A DNA stretch of 64,000 bases from Chrysoperla carnea (GCF_905475395.1 NC_058339.1:60645172-60709171), one strand, 5' to 3'; shown: positions 38,601-49,344, numbered from the stretch's first letter. Numbers and translations are program-made. Notes: generated by a model not told the origin, from the sequence alone.

Positions 38601-41600
38601 TGTTCAGGTTTACTAACATTATTGACTTCCTAAAATTTGAACAGAATGTATAAATTTTAAAAAAATTAAAGATAGTTCATTTTTGTAATTTGAGAATAAT
38701 TTTAAAAATTATTCTGGTGTCTGGTTTCATTCGTCCCAACCAAAGTAGCTTCAAAAAATTTCTTTAGAAGTTTGCCTGTTCAGGAGATATCGGCTTGAAA
38801 CATAACTTATAGTGAGCGTGGACTTAGAAAGTTTTTGAAGGGATAATATGAACTTTTCAAAATCATTTAGCAATATGACAATATAAACTTTCCAAGACTT
38901 ATACCCCTTTGAAAAAAATGACAAACATCGGTTTAATTAACGCTTGAGTTAGTATTATTTGAGATAACGCCTAAAATCATGTACGAAAAGCTTTTATTTC
39001 GGAATGATTCTGAAGATATCTTCTCAAAAAATACTCTAATCGTCAAATGAACTTCATTTTTAATGTTTTTTTTTTTTAGGATGGGGGGGGTGCTTTTTCA
39101 AAGCACCAAACTATCTCATATTACCACACCACCCCCCGTGCACGATTAAACTATATCTTGGAAACTGCTCGTCGAACCGCCAAAAAGGCAATTATAAACA
39201 ATTCCGTTTTAATATACATTGATCTCAGTTGATTGTTTTTAATGACTAGGATCAAAAACAAGGTCATAATCAGGAGCCGTCAAAATTTTACTATAATTTT
39301 TGGAATAATATGATACCGTAGTTTTGTGTTTCGGTTACATAATAGTAATAAAATTACAATTACCTCAATATTATTCATGAGATTCATTGAAGGTTCTACT
39401 TCTATAGGACTCTTAATTATTGCTTCTTTACTATTATTAATATTTTCTTCTTCAGGTTCATTCCTGAGTGCATGAATAAAGTCAGCCGTACCCAAACGTT
39501 TAAGTACTTCAGCATGAGCTATTATTAATCTAGATTTAATTAAAGTACATAGGGCTTTACCAGCATTACAATTACTTAAAGTTTGATCACAATTTTGATT
39601 TGAGGACGTAGATTGAGGTGATGTTATGGTTGAAAATGATTTATTAGTTATTGATGCGGAATCCCTAAGATATAAAGTTTTTACTGTTTTATCACCAGTT
39701 TCTTTTGTAATTCGAACAGACATTTCTCCAGGTTTAGATGTTAATGCCACATCCTTTTTAGGATTTTCATTTAATTGATCTTTTTCTTTTTCAAATGCTA
39801 CTTTTATAGTATCTTGAACATTAACAATATTCGATAGTATTTCAGCGGTTTTAGCAATAGGCATAATCGTTGAATCAGATCCACATTTCCAATTTTCCAT
39901 ATTTTCACGGATAAATTGTTCGGCTTCAATTTGTTTTTTTGCAATTTTTTCACTATTTATAATTAAATTTTCACTCCGATTACCTAATGTTAATACTTCA
40001 TCTGAATAATTACTTCGAGCTATTTCTAAATCAGTATCTGTTTGCCCAGAAAATGTTTCTATAATTCTTTCATTTGGTGGATTTCCCGGAGATGTTGGTG
40101 GTGTCGTTTCTGAAAGATAAACGCATTTAAATCTATTGTTTTTATTTTTAATAATAATTAAATTTTACCTTCTGATGAAAATAATCTTTGAAAATGTCTT
40201 TGTATCCTTTGAGTAACTGTCGATCTGGAATCTCTAGCTTTAGCTCGCTCTAAGAGGGCAGTAAAATGTTGCTCATGAAAAATACTTGTACCCATTAAAC
40301 GATCTAAATATCTACAATCTTTATACACATCTAACAATTTTCGCATTACATCACGGCCTTGCAAGGCGGGATTTTGCGTAAACATTTCTTCAAGTCTTGC
40401 CATTGCATCACATGACCTTTCAATATTTGCAGCCAAACGATATCTTAATGCAATGTCAGTATTTGTAACATCTACATCACCAGGTACTGAATCTTCACTT
40501 TGAGTCTCCCATGAAGCATCATGCGCCACATCTAAGGAATTTGCTTGTTCATCGTCATCTTCGTCGTCTTCATCATCCCATAACTCTCCTTCATCACTAT
40601 CGTAATCTCCAACACGGTACAAGTCCTACCAAAAGAAAACGAACTACTTGTTACCCATATTTCTATACCAGAAAAATAAATATTTATACCTGTGGCCAGC
40701 ACATGGACTGCGAACCGTCTACCCATTTTACACAGATTCTGCCTTCAGGAAAATTATCCAAAACTTGACCAGCAGCCGATTGAACATTTGCACATCCAGC
40801 AACTTTTATAACGACAGTACCAGGTCGGAAATTAAAGTCGGGATGATCTTTTAAATCATATACACTAACTTCCGTTTCAGCATGTAAGGTGGGACTAGAT
40901 GAATCACTAAAAATACAAAATACAAATAATGAAATTTTCTAATAAATTCAAAGAAAATTTGTTGTTGGTGTCATCCAACCCATATATACAGAAGAGTACT
41001 CCCCAAAATGTTTATGACAAAGAAGAAAAAATCGGTCTAGCAGCATTATTTTTAATCTTTATTAACACTACTTTCATTACATCAATCATTTTATCAGGGA
41101 TAGCGATAGATACATCAGTATTAATTAGAAACTTACCAATCGGCAGTGGAAACGGCTGCGTATGTACGAAACCATTTAACAACTGCAGTTCTGGCTACAT
41201 GATTCATATATTGTATAACACCGTAATCACGTAAATCTTGCTGACCGTCGTTAATTAATGAATTATTTTTTATAACAAAATCACCAGGAAAAAACTCTTG
41301 ATCATCTAAATGGTGTATTGGATATAATTGAGTGGATTGAATATTTTTCTCTATTGTGCCATCTTGCCAAACAACTGTAGCTACACTCGACGTACATAGT
41401 GTTTCAACTAAAATAGGAAGCCCAGGTTTAGGTGGCTCCACATCCATTGTTATAACTTTGGATGACGGCCTTAATTTACGTTCTTTTTTCATTTTCTTTT
41501 TTAAAACTTTGGTTGATAATGCTGGGCTTTTCTTGCCTTGATTTGTTACTGCTGTTGGCGTAACCCTGCCGCTGCTACCGCTATTTGTGATGGAACTTGT

Positions 41601-44600
41601 TTCCGATTCTTCAGTACTCCATTCTTCATCATCTGCGATTAAAAGGAACAACTTAGCTTACTTTTATGGATACGAAAACGAATATACCACGAATAATTTG
41701 CTTGCACACACCCTATACGATAGTCAAAAAAATATTTTTAATCTGAGAAATACTCTCCGTTTTACTAGTCTTTCATTTTTTGTTTGTATATTTAAAATGT
41801 TTTGAAATTTAGCGTCCTTTTCTTGTTAATATGAGTGATTTTTAGCTTTACTTCCTTCAAAAATTTGACATTTAGCTGTTTCTATGCAAATATCCGGAAT
41901 ATTAATCTATAAGGTTTTTGTGAACAAGAATCAATTTACAAAATGCGGTTCACAGATTTTGCAAAATAAAATGGCCTTACCTCCTGCTCTATTAAATGCA
42001 GGAGCCTCCTGCTTATAGTTGAGATTCTCAGAAATAGTAACAATTGTCATTAATAACCAAAAAAGGGAGAGAATTTGATAATTAAAAGCGACGATAAAGA
42101 CAGCAAACTGTTTATGTTAACTATATAACTGCCCAATTAAATTATTTAAAATTTTTTTGGTAGTTTATATATCGGAAATTAGGCCTCAGATCGAAATTTG
42201 GAAAGAGCTTTTACGTTCGTCTTGAGAAATTCACTCAGGAAGAGTGGAGTTATACTGTCAATTATAAAACACTCTGTATATAGATTAATGCAAGCGACGT
42301 TGTAAGCGTTAATATCAAAATATTTACCGATTAAATCTTGACAAATATTTTCTGTAATAAGTTCATCCATTGTTGCTTCTGGTGGCTTCAAGGAAATATT
42401 TGTTTCAGTAGTGGTAGTAGGTTGTTCTTTTCCTCTAAACAATTTCGATTGCCTTTTCAACCACCTGGATTTCGTATCAATTACATCATCATTTTGTACA
42501 GTCAAATAATGTCTATCACCAATTTGAGAAGTACATGTTTCAAAAACATTCAACATTTTCAAGCTAAAATAATAAAATATAAATTTTATATTTTAAGCAA
42601 TTATAATATTTCAATAAAAATTATAATTTACTTTTTCAATGCATCACCAGTAACTAAATAATCAGGTTGTGATAGCGTAGTTTCCTGCGAATTTTCGATT
42701 AATCCTTGGCAATGCCAACGTACACCAACAGCTGTTGTTTGTAAATCTTCAATAATAACGTGGTGTCGTTTTTTCGATTGGTGTGTTTCTTTCGAACCAT
42801 TTAACCAACATACCATTTTCAATTCATTTGGTCTCACAGTTAATATTTGCCCAATAAAATGTTCACAAGCCCCACATGATGTAGTGGTCCAACGACGTTT
42901 TTCGGTTGGTTTTAAATTACATACATTACCATGAGATAATTCAAATCGTGCAATAACACTTGCCAGTGGCGATAAAGGGTTACATGACATCAAAGCAACT
43001 TTTAATTGTGTTCGATGTTCTTTTACAGATCCCACCCACGGACCCAAGCATGCAACTAAATCCAGTTCATAACGATCAAGTGGAATGAGCCGTGTATTTG
43101 GTACCGATGATAGCACATATTTTGTTTTCACCTAAAATACAGAAAGATTACAGAAAAGGCGGATCGTGATACAATTAACGGTCAAATTGACCGGTTTTTA
43201 GCCCAAAAAAGCAACTGTGACATCAATTTGGATGCAAATCGCACCATTTTAATTTTTTCAAGCATCCAAAAAAAAAGTTTTAATATATTCGTCAATAAAA
43301 AATCGAAAGTAACAAACCCCATTAATTTGCCTTGAATTTAAAACTTTAGAATTATTATAAAGATTTGGAAATATTATCTTCATAGTTCAATCTTTAGAAT
43401 ATATAAAAATTTTTAATGTATTTCTCAAAATAAATGTGAATGAAAATTGTCCAGCAGTTTGCATAGCGAATTTTCTTCAGCTTTTCAGGTCTCGCATTTC
43501 GATGTTAGTCAAAAAATAAAATTTATAAAATAAGTTGAAGTCCACTAATATCAATTAAACATATATATAATATTTGTACAATGTTTACCTGTTGAACATC
43601 CGCGTAAACAGTTATTTCCCTACAATAGCCATGTTGACTATCAGACGCCTTCGTTGCTACTAATTTTCTAACCACATCTCCAGGCATTAATGATCTATCG
43701 GCCAGTCCTACCTGTAAAATTTGATAAACTTATTAAAATAGGACGGATTCGGCAAAATTATTTTTCGCTTTCGAGCGCCGCATACGTCTACACTCTTTAT
43801 TTTGTGGATAAAATAATTTTGTCTTACGTGCTCGATATTATCTGTAAATGCGAAACGGCTTTAAATAAAAAATCAACTTAAATATTTGCGTGTGTAATAT
43901 GAATGATTATTATGCCCTTTTTTTTAATCATTTTATCTGTTAAGATGTACGTTTTAACATTCTAACAACAACAAAAAGAAAGTAGGTACCTCTCATTATA
44001 AACATATAGCATGGGAAAATATTTTAAATATGTTGCTAGCTCGAAACAGCAACTATATATTTTTATACCATGCATACATATATGCATGGTATACTAAGTT
44101 TAGTCCTAAGTTTGTAACGCTTAAAAATATTGATGCTATGAACAAAATTTTGGTATAGGTGTTCATAAAATCTCCTAATTAGTCCATTTCTGGTTGTCCG
44201 TCCGTCCGTCTGTGGGCACGATAACTCAAAAACGAAAAGAGATATCAAGCTGAAAAAGTGAGGTCGAATGAGCAACATAGATCAATTGGGTCTTGACCTA
44301 TGGGTCCGTATGGCCCATCTTGTAAACCGTTAGAGATAGAACAAAAGTTTAAATGCAAAAAATGTTCCTTATAAAAAAATAAACAATTTTGTTTGAAACA
44401 TTTTTTCGTAAACATCACTGTTTACCCGTGAGGGTGCGTAAATTGTATAGTATGTATTATACAAATTGTATATGTATGTGCAATATGAAAGAGAAAAAAT
44501 CACTGTTTACCCGTGAGGGTACGTAAATTGTATAGTATGTATTATATAAATTGTATATGTATGTGCAATGTGATAGAGAAATCAACACTATTTATGCATG

Positions 44601-45506
44601 GTATTTCAACAATTAACCCAGTCAATTGTTTGTTTTCACTTGTTAAACTCAAACTTAAGACCGAATTGATTTCAAACTTTTCAATTTTATATGTATGCTG
44701 AATAATTTCATATTTCATTATGGATATGAATGTTTCATTATGATATAAATGTTTCATTATGATATGAATATAATTTTTTTGCGTTTAACTCTAAAAATTT
44801 GCACATACTAAATTACTTATTTACTTATACTTTCGTAAACAAACTAAAAACATATTTATTTATTCTAAAGTTTTCTTTTTTGTATTTATTTAATGAATCT
44901 TTATATGTTATAAAATAAATAAAAGCACCGGAAAATAGACAACTATTTAAAAATTTAATCATAAATTACTATTTTGAAATCGAACACGTGTTGAAATAAT
45001 TATTTACCACAAAGGATTCCAAATTATATTGTACAATCCTTTAAGATTGCGGTAACTATGGGTCAGTTGTTTTAAACAATATCTATCGCACATACATAAA
45101 TTGCGTCCTTTTCAATTCAACCTAAACTATAAACAAACAAAAAATGCCGGTAAACAGCTTACCGCTCTTTCTTTAACAATTTGTTCGAATCCATGTGGAT
45201 ACCAAGAAACTTTAATGGTTCCTTTCGATAACGGTGGACAATCAGAATCAGAATCATCACTGTCGCTTTCATTATCTTCATAATTGTCAACAACCATTCC
45301 AAAACAAACCTAAAAATGAAATTGTTGTGTAATATATTACAAATAACGGAAATAAGTTATGTAAAATGAACCTTTTTATCAGTTATTTTATATACAAGAT
45401 CTTCATAAAAATACTGATTATCCACGGCAATGGTGTTTGAATTGGTAGTGTTAGTTTGTGTGGCATTATCATTCTTGTTTGAGATGGCATCCTCTTCAGT
45501 TGTCAT
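35248..45506 (-). CDS. UBE2O: UBE2O, (E3-independent) E2 ubiquitin-conjugating enzyme, complete gene
   Basis: UBE2O is a large E2/E3 hybrid that ubiquitinates unassembled or misfolded cytosolic proteins without a separate E3. Thirteen coding exons join: 45506-45372, 45309-45163, 43711-43589, 43131-42632, 42563-42328, 41632-41137, 40906-40690, 40625-40169, 40109-39364, 38629-38469, 37600-37387, 37326-37032, 35633-35248. Every junction has GT-AG ends and matching phase; the sum is 4113 nt, 1370 aa plus stop. Early conserved regions include [12 protein letters not shown] and [16 protein letters not shown]. An acidic run ([10 protein letters not shown]) follows [11 protein letters not shown]. The UBC domain (about 1056-1215) holds [20 protein letters not shown], with catalytic Cys about 1146, and [11 protein letters not shown]. 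The tail [19 protein letters not shown] is the family's C-terminal block. ATG at 45506 is the first in frame of exon 1. Size fits animal UBE2O. Confidence 0.95.
36125..36680 (+). repeat. Dispersed repeat family R1, copy C, in UBE2O intron 12
   Basis: Near full length. It starts AACAAGTGAAAACAAACAAT and ends ATACACATGGTATAA, with ACGGACGGACGGACAACCGG inside. It is antisense to UBE2O. Confidence 0.78.
37032..37326 (-). CDS. UBE2O: UBE2O exon 12 (catalytic cysteine)
   Basis: Starts [20 protein letters not shown]; its second residue is the catalytic Cys. [20 protein letters not shown] and the UBC C-terminal helices follow. Donor CTTAG/GTAATT, phase 1. Read-through past the donor gives a spurious tail (LFSNYMF). 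Confidence 0.95.
37387..37600 (-). CDS. UBE2O: UBE2O exon 11 (UBC core)
   Basis: Encodes the UBC beta-sheet: [39 protein letters not shown] and [18 protein letters not shown], ending NPNLYEDGK. Donor AAG/GTTTGA, phase 0. Confidence 0.95.
37848..38030 (+). repeat. Dispersed repeat family R2, copy 1, in UBE2O intron 10
   Basis: 183 bp starting ATTCGTTGTGTGCGTAGTCA and ending near TTAATGCATTAAAAA. Nearly the same sequence, also 183 bp, occurs at 50668-50850 in the same orientation. There is no ORF. The class is unknown. Confidence 0.75.
38469..38629 (-). CDS. UBE2O: UBE2O exon 10
   Basis: Reads [20 protein letters not shown], then [15 protein letters not shown], the lead into the UBC domain and its first helix. 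Acceptor TTTTAG/GAAGTC, donor ACG/GTAATA, phase 2. Confidence 0.93.
39364..40109 (-). CDS. UBE2O: UBE2O exon 9
   Basis: The largest exon. It encodes a low-conservation Ser/Thr/Asn-rich linker of about 249 residues ([16 protein letters not shown]..., [20 protein letters not shown]...) between the coiled coil and the UBC domain. Acceptor CTTTCAG/AAACG, donor GAG/GTAATT, phase 0. Confidence 0.9.
40169..40625 (-). CDS. UBE2O: UBE2O exon 8
   Basis: Starts [18 protein letters not shown], followed by an acidic run. A likely helical/coiled-coil region follows ([35 protein letters not shown]). Acceptor TTGGTAG/GACTTG, donor GAAG/GTAAAA, phase 1. Confidence 0.93.
40690..40906 (-). CDS. UBE2O: UBE2O exon 7
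   Basis: Encodes the second conserved region: [20 protein letters not shown], then [18 protein letters not shown]. Donor CAG/GTATAA, phase 0. Confidence 0.93.
41137..41632 (-). CDS. UBE2O: UBE2O exon 6
   Basis: Starts [14 protein letters not shown] after TCGCAG. A basic stretch ([18 protein letters not shown]) may act as a nuclear localisation signal. It continues [20 protein letters not shown] and [19 protein letters not shown] and ends at GATTG/GTAAGT, phase 2. Confidence 0.93.
42328..42563 (-). CDS. UBE2O: UBE2O exon 5
   Basis: Reads [20 protein letters not shown] and [16 protein letters not shown]. Acceptor TTTTAG/CTTGAA, donor ATCG/GTAAAT, phase 1. The frame beyond the donor (to 42179) is intron. 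Confidence 0.88.
42632..43131 (-). CDS. UBE2O: UBE2O exon 4
   Basis: Encodes residues 136-302, from [18 protein letters not shown] through CLGPWVGSV to [10 protein letters not shown]. Donor AAAAA/GTAAAT, phase 2. Reading through the donor would meet a stop at once. Confidence 0.93.
43589..43711 (-). CDS. UBE2O: UBE2O exon 3
   Basis: Encodes 41 residues (95-135) including [14 protein letters not shown]. Acceptor TTTTACAG/GTAGG, donor CAG/GTAAAC, phase 0. The 1.45 kb intron before it contains R1 copy D. Confidence 0.9.
44064..44644 (-). repeat. Dispersed repeat family R1, copy D, in UBE2O intron 2
   Basis: Inverted relative to copies A-C and sense to UBE2O. It starts TATACCATGCATACATATAT and ends TTGTTTGTTTTCACTTGTT. 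It carries an 85-bp tandem duplication (about 44416-44585, unit starting CACTGTTTACCCGTGAGGGT) not seen in the other copies. Confidence 0.78.
45163..45309 (-). CDS. UBE2O: UBE2O exon 2
   Basis: Encodes residues 46-94: a Ser/Asp-rich stretch, then [14 protein letters not shown], the start of the first conserved region. Acceptor TTTTTAG/GTTTG, donor GCG/GTAAGC, phase 0 at both ends. Confidence 0.9.
45372..45506 (-). CDS. UBE2O: UBE2O exon 1
   Basis: Encodes residues 1-45 ([10 protein letters not shown]...[12 protein letters not shown]). Donor is AAG/GTTCAT, phase 0. The N-terminus lacks the long Ala/Pro-rich leader of vertebrate UBE2O. Confidence 0.85.
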
Positions 45507-46344
45507 CGCCAAAATATTAAATGTAACAATAATTTGTTCAGAATTCTTTAGGTATTATAATTTCCAGAAATCTGATACTCGACGTGTATTCTATTGAAAT
45601 GACAGCCAATAGAGAAAAACATTATTCTATCATAAACATTGCCGGTCAGGTAGGAACCTTAAACAAATGCATATCGTAACGCGATCTCGTAGGCTTTGAT
45701 TCAACTTCTTTAAAATACCTTTTCTCGAAAATGAATTTTTCTAGAATGTCTTTTGAAAATGCTTTCATTCGGAAATCTGAAACTTATTGCTATATTTATT
45801 CAGGTAGATTAAAACTTTTTTATTTATCCTCTTACCTATGCCATTTATTTTTGTATCAAGAAAGATGTTTTTGGATAATTTTAGATCGAATTTGATTTAG
45901 AAAAACTATAACTTACGAATTTTTTCTATGTTCATGGTTTTCATATGGTTAATTGTATGCTCATTGTTTGCAAATAAATATTTAAATAAAACCACACCTT
46001 TTAAATACAATTCATATAATTTTCGAAAAAACAGTCTTTATTTATATTTACAAAACTATTACAAAACTTCACACAATTGAAAGTTCTAAATGAAACAATG
46101 TTAAGAATAATCCGGAGTGCCAAAAATGAAAGCAAAAAAAAAAAATTAAGAACAAAAACTCTCGATATCTTATAATACTGTAAATAATACCCATGGGAAC
46201 TTGACCTGACTCAAGTTTATAAATTTTATACTATTTGGCTCTCCGGAAAACTTTACAATTTAGAAACGATTATTTTTATAGCAATCATCTTAAAAGTAGA
46301 TATCACATTTCATCCCACAAAATATTCCGTCTTTGTTTTGAATT
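45507..46344. other. Spacer between B9D1 stop and UBE2O start
   Basis: About 840 bp holds the B9D1 3' UTR and the UBE2O promoter/5' UTR. TTTATT at 46037-46042 is a possible B9D1 poly(A) signal on the coding strand. No TATA box is convincing. Confidence 0.45.
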
Positions 46345-46382
46345 TCATCCAATATCATATCCAAGTGTTCGAAGTCCATGTG
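46345..46382 (-). CDS. B9D1: B9D1 exon 3 (38-nt terminal coding exon)
   Basis: This short exon completes AHGLRTLGYDIG and the TGA stop. Acceptor TATATCAG/CACATGG. It matches the conserved B9D1 C-terminus and joins in phase, which supports it despite its size. Confidence 0.85.
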
Positions 46383-48113
46383 CTGATATATTTAAGGATA
46401 AATTTGCCATGCCACAAGATTCCATTCGTAACACTAAAGAAAAAAATAATAAAATACTCATTTTAAACATTTTTATTCATCCAAGGATATAGTAATGTAA
46501 TTAAAGTTCTACACTCTTTTTCTTACTTCATGGCGCGATAGTATTGATTATTACTGTCGCGCCATGAAGTAAGAAAAAGATCAAAGGCCGATATAGTCCT
46601 ATAATAATTCAAAATCATTTTAACTTATTGTTTATTCGAAAAAAAAAATGTATATTCGTTTAATCGGCCCCGTGCTATTTAACAAACAAGATAAATTGGC
46701 AGCGACTTTTGGTACAATAAATATTATATTTTTATTAAAAGCTAGCCATTTAATGTTCTAATTCACTTAACTACTGCAAAAAAATTAAAAATACGCGTCT
46801 CGATAGCTTTAGTAGTTTTGGTGTATCACTATAAATTGGTATTTTGGTATTTATTGATATTGGTATTTTTCAGTTCTTAAAATTTTAAATGGAACAATTT
46901 TCGAAATTTAGGAAACTTTAATCCGGGAAAAGCCCATCAATTCAAGATAAAAATAAACCTGAAATAAATTCAATAAAACAATTACATTGTAATGCGTTGG
47001 GATCAGTAAGGATTTTTAAATCACGAATACCAGTCCGTTTATCCATTATTTCAGCCAAAAATGTTGATGGTAGAGGCCTGAATAACGTCAACTTCAAATC
47101 TTTTATTGTACCTAGTTTAAATGGAATATGTATGCGACCAACTCCCATTAATTTATCTCCATTAAAGCATCCAATTACCAATTGTGGCCCTGTATTAAAG
47201 AAAACATTAATATATTTTGTTACATATATCGAAATTTCTGAAAATATATGAACGCCATGACTCGAAAAAGTGGTAGTTTTGGTTTGCTGATTTAGATTCG
47301 AAATGTTGAATTATACGACCCAGCAAAATCTAATTCAGCAAACCAAAACTATCACTTTGTCGAGTCATGGCGTTGCGAAAATCGTAAATTTTTCATATAT
47401 TTTCAAAAATTTCGATATATAACAAAATACATGAATGTTTTCTTTAATACGATTTTCGCAACGCCATGACTCAATAAAGTTTTGATTTGCTGAATTAGAT
47501 TCGAAATGTTGAATTATCGTGGGTCGTGGCTTTTGGTTCTGGTTCACATTTTTGGGATTTTTGCTCGTTTAATGAAAAGGATATTTTTGATCAAATGAAT
47601 GTGACTCGTGCTGCCTACGGAATTTAATATATCGAAAATCAAACGGTACATATAGACCTAATTTAATAGCTGAGAAAGTGGCTCACGTATCCCATCCAAT
47701 TTTTCTTGAACCATTTGGAAGCTATCCAAGGAAATACAAGTAATAATTTACTTTGGATGTAAACTATTTTATTAATTTCTTTTCGCTTTGTTTATGCATG
47801 TTTGACAAAACTTCTACTTCAAATCGTGGCGCCACAGCAAAACAGTACTTAAAATAAATGCCTACGTACATCCAAAAGGACTGGTTGATTGTAGTAAAAT
47901 TGATAATGGCAAAGTAACAATGTAACGTGATTCACGATCTGGCAGTACAGATGATGATAATGCCGATTCAATTCCACTTAAAACTTTCCAGTCAATACCA
48001 CTTACAAATTCTACGATACAATGAAGCTGATTTCCACCATCAGGAATTTCAACCCATTCCACTTGCCCTACAATGTTTAATTTAAATATTCCTCCGTTAT
48101 CATTTTCACCCAT
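46345..48113 (-). CDS. B9D1: B9D1, B9 domain ciliary transition-zone protein, complete gene
   Basis: B9D1 is a C2-like (B9) protein of the MKS/tectonic complex that gates the ciliary transition zone. Three exons join at 48113-47870, 47189-46959 and 46382-46345, giving 170 aa plus stop. Junctions are GGAT/GTACGT to ATACAG/GGCC (completing FGWPQLV) and TCAG/GTTTAT to ATCAG/CACATGG (completing ISAHGLRTLGYDIG). Family blocks are visible: NIVGQVEWVEIP with LHC, DWKVLSG, STSPFGWPQLV, GVGRIHIPF and the C-terminal RTLGYDIG (human RKLGYDTG). B9D2 fits less well, because STxPFGWPQ and LGYD are B9D1 marks. The protein is somewhat shorter than human B9D1, mostly by lacking its C-terminal tail. In insects such genes are expected mainly in ciliated sensory neurons and sperm. 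The start ATG is the first codon of an open frame with no upstream in-frame alternative nearby. Confidence 0.9.
46515..46580. repeat. Nearly perfect 66-nt hairpin in B9D1 intron 2
   Basis: The left arm TCTTTTTCTTACTTCATGGC followed by GCGATAGTA pairs with the right arm TACTGTCGCGCCATGAAGTA followed by AGAAAAAGA. About 28-29 bp pair with one G-T wobble, around a loop of about 8 nt. The symmetry suggests a tiny foldback element or a hairpin RNA. Confidence 0.8.
46959..47189 (-). CDS. B9D1: B9D1 exon 2
   Basis: Encodes WPQLVIGCFNGDKLMGVGRI, then HIPFKLGTIKDLKLTLFRPL, to CNCFIEFIS. Acceptor AATACAG/GGCC abuts the inverted-repeat structure at 47191-47520. Donor TCAG/GTTTAT, phase 1. Confidence 0.9.
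47191..47520. repeat. Three-part inverted/direct repeat at the B9D1 exon 2 acceptor
   Basis: In B9D1 intron 1, 47191-47315 and 47333-47450 are imperfect inverted copies. Both contain ATTAAAGAAAACATT, TCGAAATTT, GCCATGACTCGA and TTTTGGTTTGCTGA in mirrored order. A third segment, 47441-47520, directly repeats the inner part of the first (AACGCCATGACTC, then ATTCGAAATGTTGAATTAT). The left arm runs into the polypyrimidine tract and acceptor of exon 2. Confidence 0.8.
47870..48113 (-). CDS. B9D1: B9D1 exon 1
   Basis: Encodes MGENDNGGIFKLNIVGQVEW through LLQSTSPFG plus one base of the Trp codon. Donor GGAT/GTACGT, phase 1. Reading on gives a false tail CT-stop. Confidence 0.9.
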
Positions 48114-48423
48114 TTTTTTAAAATAAATAATTCAATATAAAATATTATACAATAATTAATTTAAGTTGTACTTAAGTTGATTAGTATTTCTTGCTACCAC
48201 AACTCACAATTTTTGTTTGTTTTTAGTAACTAAGGATTCTATTTTGTTGCTAAGGTGCATTATATAACAGGTGTGTTCGTAAATGCGAGTCAGGATATTT
48301 ACCAGTACAGCTTACTATGACTACGCGACACCATAACCATTAGGTTGACGCATGATTCTACTGGCCAGTGTATTCGATTGAATTTAAGCAGATACCCCTG
48401 ATACAAAACTCTGATATAAACAA

Positions 48424-48640
48424 TATCGTGACAAATGAAACGATCCTCTATAATCAATGCATCCCTATCCCTATATATTATAAATGTGAAAATATCCCTA
48501 TCCCTATATATTAAAATGTGTTGTTTCGCTTTCACGCAAAAACTAGCGAATGGATTTGAATGAAACTATACAACAATATAGCTCATACACTATAATAACA
48601 CATGAGCTATACTTTATAAAGAAAAATATTTTTTTTTTAA
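48424..48640. repeat. Dispersed insect repeat with CCCTATATATTA duplication
   Basis: ATCCCTATCCCTATATATTA occurs twice about 28 bp apart (48464-48520). It is followed by TTTCACGCAAAAACTAGCGA, then ATGGATTTGAATGAAACT, a block familiar from dispersed elements of other insects. TGAGCTATACTTTATAAAG follows. Class is not resolved. Confidence 0.45.
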
Positions 48641-49344
48641 TACTAAAAGTAAAAAATTATTCTGACATTTTACTGCTCCATCTATGATCATAATTTTGAA
48701 CCATAAATTAAAGATTTCTGTAAAAATTTAAAATAGTAAATGTAAAACAATTCATGACCATTTTCTCTGAAATAGTCAATGAATTATGACTATTTTACAG
48801 TTTAAAAAATTGAAAACTGTGCATATATATTTATTTAGCTGTATAAAACAATCTCTTCGAGTATTATGGTAGGGGGGAAGGTTAAGAAAGGCGTAGGCTA
48901 TAAAGCGATGATTTTTACTTTTAAGCCCAGAGAAGTGGGGGCGAGTATCAAGCTAGTTTATTTATAATTTCATGATTCATTTGCATATTTTTAGATTTTA
49001 TTTTTGTGAGTACAAACCATAGAGATAATACCTTAGAACTGCAAAATCGTCGCCTAAACGGTTGATCGCAGTAGACAGAGACCAGATAAGATAAGCGCGT
49101 ATAGCTGTCTTCGTCTCTTATACGTGTTATAAGCAAACTTGTATATACAAAACATTTGTTTTCGTCCCGCGCCAGTTATAACCATAATAGTATACTCAAA
49201 ACATGTGTCTACGCGCGTTCAAGCGTTGGATTAGAGTTGTAATTATTATTGCCTGCGAGACAGAGAAAGAAGAGCATCTATTAGTTCTGTCTCTTTCTCT
49301 TCCTAGTCTTTTAAGTTAAATGATATTAAGGCCTCTACATCTGG

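Noticed and set aside
42179..42327. Extension of UBE2O exon 5 to the end of its open frame
   Set aside because: The donor at 42327 gives a phase-matched join to exon 6; the remaining frame shows no UBE2O similarity.
46235..46492. 85-codon plus-strand frame
   Set aside because: Antisense shadow over B9D1 exon 3, whose C-terminal motif and splice phase are convincing.
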